NCBI GenBank assembly: GCA_049612785.1
Contig: JBMZBW010000064.1
Span: 1 to 14,547, forward strand
Length of the DNA: 14,547 nt
Source: UBA7985 sp049612785
GTDB lineage: Bacteria > Pseudomonadota > Alphaproteobacteria > UBA7985
Direction: 5' to 3'
Shown here: one piece after another, positions 7,818-14,547 of the stretch
How positions within the stretch are numbered: position 1 is the first letter of the stretch
Layout: each line of letters starts with the position of its first letter
The notes under the pieces: generated by a model
What the model saw: the letters and a program-made list of their open reading frames with translations, nothing else
The model's database searches: none
Told to the model about the DNA's origin: nothing
Made by a program: the position numbers and the translations under genes

Positions 7818-8375
7818 TTAGAACGGAATGTCGTCGTCGAAGTCGTTTCCACCGCCCGAAGAGCCACCGCCAAAACTGCTGGAGGAGCCGCCGGAACCAC
7901 CGCCAAATCCACCGCCGCCTGAGCCGCCGGAACCGCCGCCAAAGCCACCACCGGATGACCCGCCGCCGCCATTGCCAAAGTTGCTGTCGCCGCCGTAGTC
8001 ACCGCCGCCACCGCTGCCGCCGCCTTCACCGCGACCGCCGATCATCTGCAACTCACCCCGGTACTGGCCGAGCACGATTTCAGTGGTGTATTTGTCGTTG
8101 CCTTCTTGATCCTGCCACTTGCGGGTTTGCAGCTGTCCTTCGATGTAGACCTGACGTCCACGTTGCAGGTAGCGCTCTGCCACGTCCGCCAGACGCTCGT
8201 TAAAAATCACCACACGGTGCCATTCTGTCTTCTCGCGCTGCTCCCCGCTTCCACGGTCACGCCACCGTTCCGAGGTGGCAATCGAAAGTTGCACGACTTT
8301 GCTGCCGTTGTTGGTGGTGCGGACCTCTGGATCGCGGCCAAGGTTGCCGACCAGAATGACTTTGTTGACGCTCAT
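7818..8375 (-). CDS. ssb: Single-stranded DNA-binding protein
   Basis: SSB coats single-stranded DNA in replication, recombination and repair and recruits partner proteins through its C-terminal tip. From ATG at 8375 the protein has 185 residues: an OB-fold (about 1-112) beginning VNKVILVGNLGRDPEV and including TEWHRVVIF; a glycine/serine linker (about 113-175); and the tip DFDDDIPF. The linker contains a near-exact internal repeat, GGGFGGGSGGS, at 142-152 and 154-164. A TTG nine bases upstream could also start the frame, but GAGAG (8386-8390) lies 10 bases from the ATG and only one from the TTG, so the ATG is preferred. Upstream lies an SOS-type box. It precedes gyrA on the same strand. Confidence 0.97.
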   Translation of the reverse strand: MSVNKVILVGNLGRDPEVRTTNNGSKVVQLSIATSERWRDRGSGEQREKTEWHRVVIFNERLADVAERYLQRGRQVYIEGQLQTRKWQDQEGNDKYTTEIVLGQYRGELQMIGGRGEGGGSGGGGDYGGDSNFGNGGGGSSGGGFGGGSGGSGGGGFGGGSGGSSSSFGGGSSGGGNDFDDDIPF

Positions 8376-8447
8376 TTTTACCAAGCTCTCATAAATCTGT
8401 TATACGCCGTTTCTAAGGACGTATCCGGACAAGAGCAATATCAGCCC

Positions 8448-8476
8448 TTGTGCATAACCTGCAAGAACAATATACG
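8448..8476 (+). promoter_or_regulatory. Candidate promoter of the HAD phosphatase gene
   Basis: TTGTGC (8448-8453), then a 17-base spacer, then TATACG (8471-8476). The start would be near 8483, about 26 bases before the ATG at 8509. The -10 lies inside the SOS-type box and at the left edge of the 18-base palindrome, so either could repress it. Confidence 0.4.
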
Positions 8477-8479
8477 AAC
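8465..8479. promoter_or_regulatory. LexA (SOS) box of the alphaproteobacterial type
   Basis: GAAC-AATATAC-GAAC on the + strand reads GTTC-N7-GTTC on the minus strand, exactly the direct-repeat form that LexA of alphaproteobacteria recognises. It lies about 90 bases before the ssb ATG and 30 before the phosphatase ATG. A TATATT (8474-8469, minus), a good -10 match for ssb, lies within it. ssb is a known SOS-linked gene in several bacteria, which strengthens the call. Confidence 0.65.
8469..8474 (-). promoter_or_regulatory. Candidate -10 of ssb
   Basis: TATATT on the minus strand matches TATAAT at five of six positions and lies inside the SOS-type box. No good -35 is found 16-18 bases upstream, so the call is weak. 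Transcription would start near 8462, leaving an 87-base leader. A second possibility is TATAAC at 8404-8399, close to the start codon. Confidence 0.3.
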
Positions 8480-8488
8480 ATTCGTATA
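8471..8488. promoter_or_regulatory. 18-base perfect palindrome, candidate operator
   Basis: TATACGAA (8471-8478), CA, TTCGTATA (8481-8488): two perfect 8-base arms around two bases. It overlaps the right half of the SOS-type box and covers the candidate start region of the phosphatase gene. The form suits a homodimeric regulator; which one cannot be told. Confidence 0.5.
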
Positions 8489-8508
8489 AAGCGAAGGGAA
8501 CCAAAGAC

Positions 8509-9219
8509 ATGGATATGAGCGGGGTTAAAGGGCTGCTTTTTGACAAGGACGGAACCTTGCTGGATCTGCATGGAACGTGGGGCGTGGTTCTGAATGATCT
8601 GATCTGGCATTCTGCCGGCGAAGGCGAGCAGCGGGTCGCAGAAGACCTCGCACGGATTGGCGGTTTCAACCTCGAAACCCAAAAGTTCACCACTGACAGC
8701 CAATTGGCTCAGGGGGACTGGGGATCCATTTTTCAGGCGTGGCAGGAGCGGCTGGGTCCGGAGCAGGGGAAGCGCATGATTACGTTCCTTGAAGATATGC
8801 GCACGGGCCGTCGGTCGCGACAGTCGGTGGCACTGGGGAACATTCGCCCGACCATGCAGGCTTTGGCGGAAGCAGGCTATTTGCTCGGTATCGCAACCAA
8901 CGATTCCGAGGAGGCAGCGCGCCGCGATATGGAATCCTTGGATATCACCGAATTCTGCACTGTGATCTATGGCCACGACAGCCACGGCAGCAAACCGGGC
9001 CCCGAAATGATGCAGGCGTTCTGTACGGAAACCGGGTTAACAGCCGGGCAGGTGTCCATGGTCGGTGACACCATGACGGACCTGAATTTCGCCCGTAATG
9101 CCGAAGCGCATTCCTGTATCGGTGTCATTGAAGACAGCTACGTCGATCCCCGGTTCCGCGCGGGTGTCGATATACAAATCGAGCACGTGCGGGAAATACC
9201 GGTCCTGCTGGGGCTCTGA
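8509..9219 (+). CDS. HAD-family phosphatase (phosphoglycolate phosphatase-like)
   Basis: A 236-residue haloacid dehalogenase superfamily hydrolase with all four motifs. I: FDKDGT (11-16), with nucleophile Asp12 and acid/base Asp14. II: Thr130 in GIATNDS. III: Lys162 in SKPGPEM. IV: GDTMTD (186-191). A helical cap lies between motifs I and II, placing it with subfamily I enzymes such as phosphoglycolate phosphatase. These clear small phosphate esters in the cytoplasm; the substrate here cannot be read from sequence. ATG at 8509 has AAGGGA nine bases upstream (8494-8499); an ATG two codons later is less well placed. It is divergent from ssb, sharing the SOS-type box region, and converges on the YdjM-like gene 28 bases later. 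Confidence 0.92.
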   Translation: MDMSGVKGLLFDKDGTLLDLHGTWGVVLNDLIWHSAGEGEQRVAEDLARIGGFNLETQKFTTDSQLAQGDWGSIFQAWQERLGPEQGKRMITFLEDMRTGRRSRQSVALGNIRPTMQALAEAGYLLGIATNDSEEAARRDMESLDITEFCTVIYGHDSHGSKPGPEMMQAFCTETGLTAGQVSMVGDTMTDLNFARNAEAHSCIGVIEDSYVDPRFRAGVDIQIEHVREIPVLLGL

Positions 9220-9223
9220 GGGA

Positions 9224-9247
9224 TCGTCTTTGGGTTCGTCTTTGGGT
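9224..9247. repeat. Two perfect tandem copies of a 12-base unit
   Basis: TCGTCTTTGGGT occurs at 9224-9235 and again at 9236-9247. The pair fills 24 of the 28 bases between the stops of the convergent phosphatase and YdjM-like genes. It probably arose by slippage or duplication; no hairpin or terminator is formed. Confidence 0.85.
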
Positions 9248-9853
9248 TTAGCGGCCAAAACCCAGAGTGAGAAGCGAACTGAAGACCAGCCCCAGTACGG
9301 ACATGAGGGCAAGAATGCCGCAAAAGGTTCGAACCACCCAGCCGCTGTACATTCGCCAAAGCACCACCACGGCAATCAGACCGGCCAAGGCTTCGATGAA
9401 CCCGAACGCGCGACCATGATGCTCGCTTTCCCAGTAGGAAACCGGGCTGGAGAATACAAAGTCGGTAAAGGGCCAAAAATGAATATGGCCGTCGCTGGCG
9501 TGGGTCAGAAAGTCAAATCCGACGTGAAGCAGTGCCGTGAGAGAAAACGCCAGCATGAAGCGAGGCACCCAATGGCCGCTTGCCCGCAACGCCAGGGCAC
9601 TCGCAGCCGCGAAAATGGCGTAGAGCGGTGCGGAATTGGTGATCTGGTCGATGGTCCACCACGGAGCACTGTAAAAGGTCACGCTCCATATCTGTTCCAT
9701 GCTTTGCCCAAGCAAGAAGTAGGACACCAGCATCATGGGCACCATGGAAAAATCCGGTGCAATACCGCCCAGAATAGCCCCGGTGATCGCGGCGCGTCGA
9801 CCGCTCTTGGCCGCGATTAGCAGACCAATGGCAATATGACTTTGGGTCAGCAT
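9248..9853 (-). CDS. YdjM-like (PF04307) membrane-bound putative metal-dependent hydrolase
   Basis: A 201-residue inner-membrane protein with about four to five hydrophobic segments. The family's conserved polar residues are present: His6 in SHIAIG, Asp34 in GGIAPDF, His110 and Asp114 in LLHVGFDFLTH, His123/His125 before WPF (127-129), and EHH at 144-146. These resemble metal ligands of a hydrolase site at the membrane. The family (PF04307, named after E. coli YdjM) has no firmly known reaction. ATG at 9853 lies two bases after the stop of the secreted-protein gene, so it belongs to the VWA operon as its last visible member. Its ribosome site is weak, which fits coupled translation. Confidence 0.8.
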   Translation of the reverse strand: MLTQSHIAIGLLIAAKSGRRAAITGAILGGIAPDFSMVPMMLVSYFLLGQSMEQIWSVTFYSAPWWTIDQITNSAPLYAIFAAASALALRASGHWVPRFMLAFSLTALLHVGFDFLTHASDGHIHFWPFTDFVFSSPVSYWESEHHGRAFGFIEALAGLIAVVVLWRMYSGWVVRTFCGILALMSVLGLVFSSLLTLGFGR

Positions 9854-9855
9854 GC

Positions 9856-11223
9856 TTAGCTGTCTTCAGCCTCCAGCAGGCTGATCCTGCTGCTTTCGCC
9901 GTTAACCCACGCTTGCAGGGTGATGACCCAACGTTCGTGGAGTTCTTCGCTCGCCAGTGCCTTTCTCCACGCATCAACGGCCAGAGCCGTGTTTCCGCGC
10001 GCTTCTTCGAGCAACCCTTGAACCACGCGCAGTTCCGGCGTCATGCCGTGCAGGTGGGTCATGTAAAGCTCAATGTCTTCATCCACCACGATGTTGATGT
10101 GACCCAAGCCTGTAAAGCTGTCGAGGTATAGCACCTGACGGACTTCTGCGACGATCTCCTCTAGCGTGAAGGCTGACCGCAGCAGTTCGCCATTCTTGCG
10201 TTGCTCCGTGGCAAGGTAGGAGCCTGACAGGATGGCGTTGTAGAAGTCAGTAACGTTGGAGGTTTCCCGGTTGAAACCGCAGCTTTGCGCCATGCGATTC
10301 CAGCCCATTTTGCGCGCGGAGCGGCGGGAGTCAGCGAACTGTCCACACAGAAGCAGCGTCCAGCTTGCAAAACGGACACCCGTTGTCTGGGCTTCGGCCT
10401 TGGCGGTAAAGCGCTCCTGTTCCATCAGGCGATCCCGAACGCCTTGCAGCAGCCCCTGACAATGCGCGGCCTGTGCTGTTGGCGTTTCAAGGAACAATAG
10501 CTTTGTGATGTTGGTCGGCTTGGTCCGGTCATAGTCAGCCTGCAAGCGACGCGCGAGGTCGTCTTTTCCGGCTCGCATCGCCGCGGTGATGGGCCAGTCG
10601 AGGAAATCATCACCAAAGGCGGTTTCGGCGAAGATGACGTATTTTTGGATGTCGCCAACCAGAAACTCGGCCTTTGGATAGAAGTTGAACTCCAAAATAG
10701 GCGGAGCCAAGCCGCGCGGAACCAGCGCTTCGCCGAACCACAGATTGCCGTAGTATTGGTCCTCATTACTGAAATACCGAGCAACCTGATAAATCAGCTC
10801 CTGAATGTCCTCACGCGCCAGGATTGCGTCAGAAACGGCTTCAAGCGAAAATTTGCCCAGCTCTTCATCCATATTGGAAAACGCAACTGAAGCCCGAATG
10901 ATGTCGGCGATGCCGGAAAGCACTTCCGGTTCAGCGGTCGCTTCATTCATGATTTCGAGCAGATGGTTGGTCAAATCTGTACGATAGAATGTTCCACAAA
11001 CCCGCAGCTCTTCACGCAGATCACGTGCGGCGCGGATGCTGTCCCAATCCTCACTCCAGTTGTCCGAAAGCTCGGCGCTGCTGGCAAAGGTCAGCATCAT
11101 ATCGAGGAACACGCGGCGGTATGGATCCTGTGGGTCAAAAGCCTGTGCCTGTGCGGTTGAGGTCCAGCCGGTAAAGACGACGGTCAGGGCGACAAACAGG
11201 ATCGAGAAGGGATTACGCTTCAT
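9856..11223 (-). CDS. Secreted protein of unknown function, C-terminal TPR-like repeat
   Basis: I do not recognise this 455-residue protein. It opens with a clear Sec signal peptide: MKRN, a hydrophobic stretch, then TSTAQAQA with likely cleavage after Ala26 or Ala28. The mature part is mostly helical and acidic. Near the C-terminus, LRVVQGLLEEARGNTALAVD and the following WRKAL resemble one tetratricopeptide unit. Four cysteines (in RVCGT, AHCQG, LLCGQ, SCGFN) could form disulfides in the periplasm. The start is ATG at 11223, because GGAGG sits ten bases upstream. A TTG nine bases earlier is only one base from that site. The gene begins 5 bases after the stop of the VWA gene, so it is probably co-translated and may be a periplasmic partner of that membrane protein. 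Confidence 0.8.
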   Translation of the reverse strand: MKRNPFSILFVALTVVFTGWTSTAQAQAFDPQDPYRRVFLDMMLTFASSAELSDNWSEDWDSIRAARDLREELRVCGTFYRTDLTNHLLEIMNEATAEPEVLSGIADIIRASVAFSNMDEELGKFSLEAVSDAILAREDIQELIYQVARYFSNEDQYYGNLWFGEALVPRGLAPPILEFNFYPKAEFLVGDIQKYVIFAETAFGDDFLDWPITAAMRAGKDDLARRLQADYDRTKPTNITKLLFLETPTAQAAHCQGLLQGVRDRLMEQERFTAKAEAQTTGVRFASWTLLLCGQFADSRRSARKMGWNRMAQSCGFNRETSNVTDFYNAILSGSYLATEQRKNGELLRSAFTLEEIVAEVRQVLYLDSFTGLGHINIVVDEDIELYMTHLHGMTPELRVVQGLLEEARGNTALAVDAWRKALASEELHERWVITLQAWVNGESSRISLLEAEDS

Positions 11224-11228
11224 GGGGA

Positions 11229-14200
11229 TCAAGCCTCCGCTTCAGAAAGATATTCGCGGATCAGGTAATCAGCGACAAGCGCCAGAACCAGCAGGAACAC
11301 AATGATCCACGTCAGGTCCCAAACCCGCTCGCGCGTGCCGCTCTGGTCGAGTTGCACCAGCGAGGAGGGGACCTGCAGGTTTGCGGGGTCAAGGACAATG
11401 CCGCCACTGGCTTTCGCAATCGCTTTCAGCGCGTCCATATTCGCGCCGGTATCCATGGCCAAGGGCTCGGTTGCACGGTGCAGGTAGGCCGGATAGACGA
11501 CGCCGGATTTCTCGAAACTACGGGATCGACCTTGCCGGTCCGTTCCTTCGCCGTGGATAACGAGTTCGAAGGCTTCTGGTAAATCGCGAATGCTGCCGAG
11601 CGCGCCGGTCCAGCGGGTTTCTGAGCCAATCAGGTCAAAGGTCGTAATCAGTTCTCCGCGTGCCGGTTCCTGATCCTCATCGCCGACACCCGCATCAGTT
11701 TCGGGTTCTGCATAAGCGTAGAGCTCAACGGCAAAGGCCGTGGGTGCAAACGGGTCGATGGAACGATGATTGAGGGCCAGCAGAACCTGATTTCGGTCGT
11801 CGCGGGTCAGCGACAAATCAACCGTGTCTCTTGGATTGGTGCGGGTTGCCCATGCAAAGGCTCGGGCCAGAGCAACCTGGAAAATCACGTTGCTGGTGAG
11901 TGTACCGTCTTCGCCGCCATCGCGAAGAGAGGTGCCGAGGGCAGAAACACGGCCACCAACGGCGGCGCGCTCGATAAAGCCTTCCGTGGAGCTTTCCGGT
12001 TCACGCTTCAACACCCAATCGGTCCAGAGTGCCAGATCCAGTGGGCGACCCTGCTCGGGCTGATAATCCTGCTGACCGATAATGAAGCGGGCTTCATCAC
12101 GGGCTGCGAGCACAGAATAGCCGTTCACTGACCCCAATCCCATTTCCTGTGCCGGCAGGTCGTTCAGGAAGCGGTGACGCACGTTGAACTGCGGTTCTTC
12201 GATCAGCTCGTCTTTATAGCTCACCATGCGCCGTGCCAGCTGTCCAATGGGGATTTGGAACCGGTCGAGATACGCAACGCCGCCCCCCGCTTCAGCAACA
12301 GCAAACAGGTTGTTAAAGCCCTCAGACGCAATCCCTGCACGCTGACGCAAGGTCGGATCGCGGCTGTTCAATACGTCGTAGATGTCGGGCAGGGACGTGT
12401 CGCCATAGGCCATCGCGATCCCGTTGATGATGAAGTCATCTTCGCTGTTCAGGCGAGAGGCCAGCGCGGGCGCGGTATCGCGCTGGAAAATGCCATCTTC
12501 ATCGACTTTCCAAGACAGGTAAGCACCCGTATCGGGGTCGGCTCCATCCGCGACAATGAGAACGCGACGCTCATCGGGCAGCTCAAAGCCGGCTTCTTCG
12601 GCCATGACCATAGAGCGCCGGGTCTCGAACAGGGCGTCATAGATGTCGATGCCCTCGGGCTGCAGGCCCAGCAGACGCCGCCGCTCGAATTCTTCAGCCA
12701 ATAAAGCCAGCGACTCACGGATCTGGTTTTCCAGCTCTTCGACGCCCTGGAACTTATCCAGCGGCACCAGCTCGTGTACTTCATCGGAAAACCCAAAAAT
12801 GCGCACCAAGGAGCCTTCCGACAGCGGCGCAAAACTCTCGACAATGTAACGCACGGCGCGATCCATGGTGTCGTCTTCGTAAAACAGCGACGCTGAGACA
12901 TCCAAAACGCCCACAGCCAGCAGTTTGGGATCACCGGACGAGCCCTTTGGTTCCACGTTCACAGGCAAAACACGCGCAACCGGTGTCGCCGCGTAGCCTT
13001 TGACGCCATAGGTCTCGTCACCACCCGCAATGAACAGACCGCCACCGCGCTGCACAAAGTCTTCGATTTCACCAAGGATGGCTTGCTGCGTGATGCCGTC
13101 ACCGATCTCACCGGGGGCAAAGTCAGTCATGAGGATAAGATCGTAGTCGAACAGGTCCAGCGGATCCGTTGCGTCGACCCCCGTGCGTCGCGGTAGATCG
13201 CTGGGCACAAGACGTTCGATGTCCCAATTCAGCTCCTCGATGATCGTTTCGATCAGCACAATCGGCGCGGCACCGCCGTCGAGCCACAGAACGCGTGGCG
13301 TCGCCATGGTCGGAACCATGCGAGACTGCACGACATCGGGCAGTTGCGGCTGCGCAAACCGGCTTTCCGGCACCGGGTCCGGATCATTATCAAGCTTGAC
13401 GGTCATTTGGATGAACGATCCCTGACCTTCCTGATCCAGAATCAAGGGCGTGCAGGAGAGGGTGTCGACCATCTCGTCGATGATAATCGCTGCCGTTCCT
13501 GCTGGATCGCCGTCAAGACAGAAGAAGCGGAACAAGTCCTGTACCCGGTCACCTTGCAGCGCACCGAGATAGGTTACGCGCTGGGCGTCCTGCGGTTTGA
13601 TGGCGAGATCAATCGGGGTCGCGATCAGTGGTTCTTCCAGGTCACCTTGACTCAGCAGCGACAAGCTTTGGTCATCCCCAATGATGAAGCGAGGGTCGTT
13701 CGGATTGGCCAGTCGGTAGGCGGGTTCGCCCTCTTGCGGGACGACCAATACCGGAACGCTGCCACCGGCGAGCAGCTGTAACACTTGAGTAATCTGCGCA
13801 TCATCCGGTGCGCCCTGCCGCGTGGTCAGCCCGTCTGTCATCAGCACGATGGCTTGCGCGGGTGAGCCAGCACCGGTCGCGAGTGTTTCGGCGACTACCG
13901 CTGACAGGTCTGTCGACGATCCGCCGATATCAGACAACGTACTGGCGGCACCATTGAAGGAATCCAGGGTTCGACTGCCTTGCGCGAAAACACGGCGGTG
14001 GACTTCAGCGGGCACGCCTAACCCATCGACGATTTCCCCTGTGAGCCGTTCGGCTTCGCGCAAGTACGTCCCAACCTCTGGCCCGTCCGCGTGGACCAGG
14101 CTTTCAGACAGGTCAAGCAGGACATCAACCCGCGCTTTTGTTGTTGCCGGGACGGTCTGGCGGAATTCTGTAATGCCAAGCCACAACAGGGTAATCAGCG

Positions 14201-14354
14201 CAACCGCGGTGCCGCGCAGGACCAAACTGGTGACCAGGACGGATGTTCGCTGGCTGCGTTCTATGCCGGAAAATCGGTCGGCAATCCGGCGCACCAAAGG
14301 TGCGAGCCAGAACAACAAGGCTGCAAGTGTCAGCGCAACAAGAAGAAAACTCAT
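11229..14354 (-). CDS. Membrane protein with two VWA domains around a GATase1-like domain
   Basis: A 1041-residue envelope protein, function unknown. Two N-terminal membrane segments (about 2-19 and 40-62) are followed by a VWA domain with metal-site motif DLSES (81-85), Thr148 and TDG (173-175). A class I glutamine-amidotransferase-like domain (about 353-465) follows, with RGGGLFIAGGDETYG (436-450) and LPV (463-465) but no catalytic Cys recognised. A second VWA domain has DVSAS (485-489) and ADG (602-604); its third metal-site Thr appears to be Ile569 in GIDIYDAL. After about 400 residues without a family I recognise comes a C-terminal membrane segment (1013-1030), so the bulk should be periplasmic. 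Similar proteins occur in Bat/MoxR-associated clusters thought to assemble or monitor envelope complexes. The ATG overlaps the previous stop (ATGA); GGAGGA lies seven bases upstream. Confidence 0.85.
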   Translation of the reverse strand: MSFLLVALTLAALLFWLAPLVRRIADRFSGIERSQRTSVLVTSLVLRGTAVALITLLWLGITEFRQTVPATTKARVDVLLDLSESLVHADGPEVGTYLREAERLTGEIVDGLGVPAEVHRRVFAQGSRTLDSFNGAASTLSDIGGSSTDLSAVVAETLATGAGSPAQAIVLMTDGLTTRQGAPDDAQITQVLQLLAGGSVPVLVVPQEGEPAYRLANPNDPRFIIGDDQSLSLLSQGDLEEPLIATPIDLAIKPQDAQRVTYLGALQGDRVQDLFRFFCLDGDPAGTAAIIIDEMVDTLSCTPLILDQEGQGSFIQMTVKLDNDPDPVPESRFAQPQLPDVVQSRMVPTMATPRVLWLDGGAAPIVLIETIIEELNWDIERLVPSDLPRRTGVDATDPLDLFDYDLILMTDFAPGEIGDGITQQAILGEIEDFVQRGGGLFIAGGDETYGVKGYAATPVARVLPVNVEPKGSSGDPKLLAVGVLDVSASLFYEDDTMDRAVRYIVESFAPLSEGSLVRIFGFSDEVHELVPLDKFQGVEELENQIRESLALLAEEFERRRLLGLQPEGIDIYDALFETRRSMVMAEEAGFELPDERRVLIVADGADPDTGAYLSWKVDEDGIFQRDTAPALASRLNSEDDFIINGIAMAYGDTSLPDIYDVLNSRDPTLRQRAGIASEGFNNLFAVAEAGGGVAYLDRFQIPIGQLARRMVSYKDELIEEPQFNVRHRFLNDLPAQEMGLGSVNGYSVLAARDEARFIIGQQDYQPEQGRPLDLALWTDWVLKREPESSTEGFIERAAVGGRVSALGTSLRDGGEDGTLTSNVIFQVALARAFAWATRTNPRDTVDLSLTRDDRNQVLLALNHRSIDPFAPTAFAVELYAYAEPETDAGVGDEDQEPARGELITTFDLIGSETRWTGALGSIRDLPEAFELVIHGEGTDRQGRSRSFEKSGVVYPAYLHRATEPLAMDTGANMDALKAIAKASGGIVLDPANLQVPSSLVQLDQSGTRERVWDLTWIIVFLLVLALVADYLIREYLSEAEA

Positions 14355-14547
14355 GGTGCGCTCCTCCGTCTTGCGCCTTTGCGGAAGCGTCCAGCGATCA
14401 AGATTAGGAACAGCGCTTCGAGCACAGCGATGGCCAGCAGCGAGATCACCAAAGGCCGGGTCAGACGCCGCAAACCGTCACCGCGCGACAGAGCCGTGAA
14501 GTCAGGTAGAACCGTGACAGGCGCACGCGACAGCGAGGACTCTTCAG
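14351..14547 (-). CDS. C-terminal part of a membrane protein (cut by the window edge)
   Basis: An open frame enters from the right edge and ends with TGA at 14353-14351, overlapping the VWA gene's ATG by four bases (ATGA). About 65 residues are visible. A polar stretch (VLPDFTALSRGDGLRRLTR) is followed by a single membrane segment (PLVISLLAIAVLEALFLILI) and a basic tail (AGRFRKGARRRSAP). The basic tail suggests a cytoplasmic C-terminus with the main domain on the periplasmic side. That is the topology of Bat-type proteins and of the next gene's product. The family cannot be named from this fragment. The overlap shows it is in the same operon. Confidence 0.75.
   Translation of the reverse strand, partial: EESSLSRAPVTVLPDFTALSRGDGLRRLTRPLVISLLAIAVLEALFLILIAGRFRKGARRRSAP

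Noticed and set aside
7818..8030. Repeat array or CRISPR-like pattern in GC-rich repetitive DNA
   Set aside because: This is the Gly/Ser linker of SSB, repetitive because GGN and TCN codons recur; there are no spacers.
9098..9820. Open frame of 240 codons on the + strand
   Set aside because: It overlaps the end of the phosphatase gene in another frame and runs antisense to the YdjM-like gene, both well supported.

Overview
The window reads as a chromosomal stretch of a mid-GC alphaproteobacterium. Three things suggest this: the run ssb, gyrA, coaD on one strand with uvrA beside it; a GTTC-N7-GTTC LexA-type box in front of ssb; and alphaproteobacteria-like details in GyrA and UvrA. The histidine tRNA keeps the ordinary encoded G-1:C73 pair. 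That argues against the Rhizobiales/Rhodobacterales/Caulobacterales clade, whose tRNA-His has lost it. No phage, transposase, CRISPR array or toxin-antitoxin pair was seen.

Layout. Bases 1-351 hold no callable gene: a probable terminator of an upstream + strand unit (178-211) and a candidate promoter for tRNA-His (353-429, +). A TylF/MycF-like methyltransferase gene (453-1109, +) starts 24 bases after the tRNA. It converges on uvrA (1299-4160, -). The roughly 190-base gap between them is filled by a nested inverted-repeat element. Next, all on the minus strand, come coaD (4348-4842), gyrA (4848-7655) and ssb (7818-8375). gyrA and coaD are 5 bases apart and probably translationally coupled. 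A divergent intergenic region (8376-8508) separates ssb from a HAD-family phosphatase gene (8509-9219, +). It carries the SOS-type box and an overlapping perfect palindrome.

The right third (9248-14547, -) is one tightly packed operon, transcribed leftward. Its members are the tail of a membrane protein cut by the window edge; a 1041-residue membrane protein with two von Willebrand A (VWA) domains flanking a glutamine-amidotransferase-like domain; a secreted protein of unknown function; and a YdjM-like (PF04307) membrane hydrolase. Its junctions are a 4-base ATGA overlap, a 5-base gap and a 2-base gap. The layout resembles the poorly understood Bat/MoxR-associated VWA systems of the cell envelope. 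It is the least understood part of the window.

The left and middle genes are housekeeping: DNA repair (UvrA), supercoiling (GyrA), single-strand DNA binding (SSB) and coenzyme A synthesis (CoaD). The SOS-type box suggests that ssb, and perhaps the phosphatase, answer to DNA damage. Points worth a second look are this regulatory region, the structured intergenic element, the VWA operon with its unknown secreted member, and a glycine at the quinolone-critical Ser83 position of GyrA.
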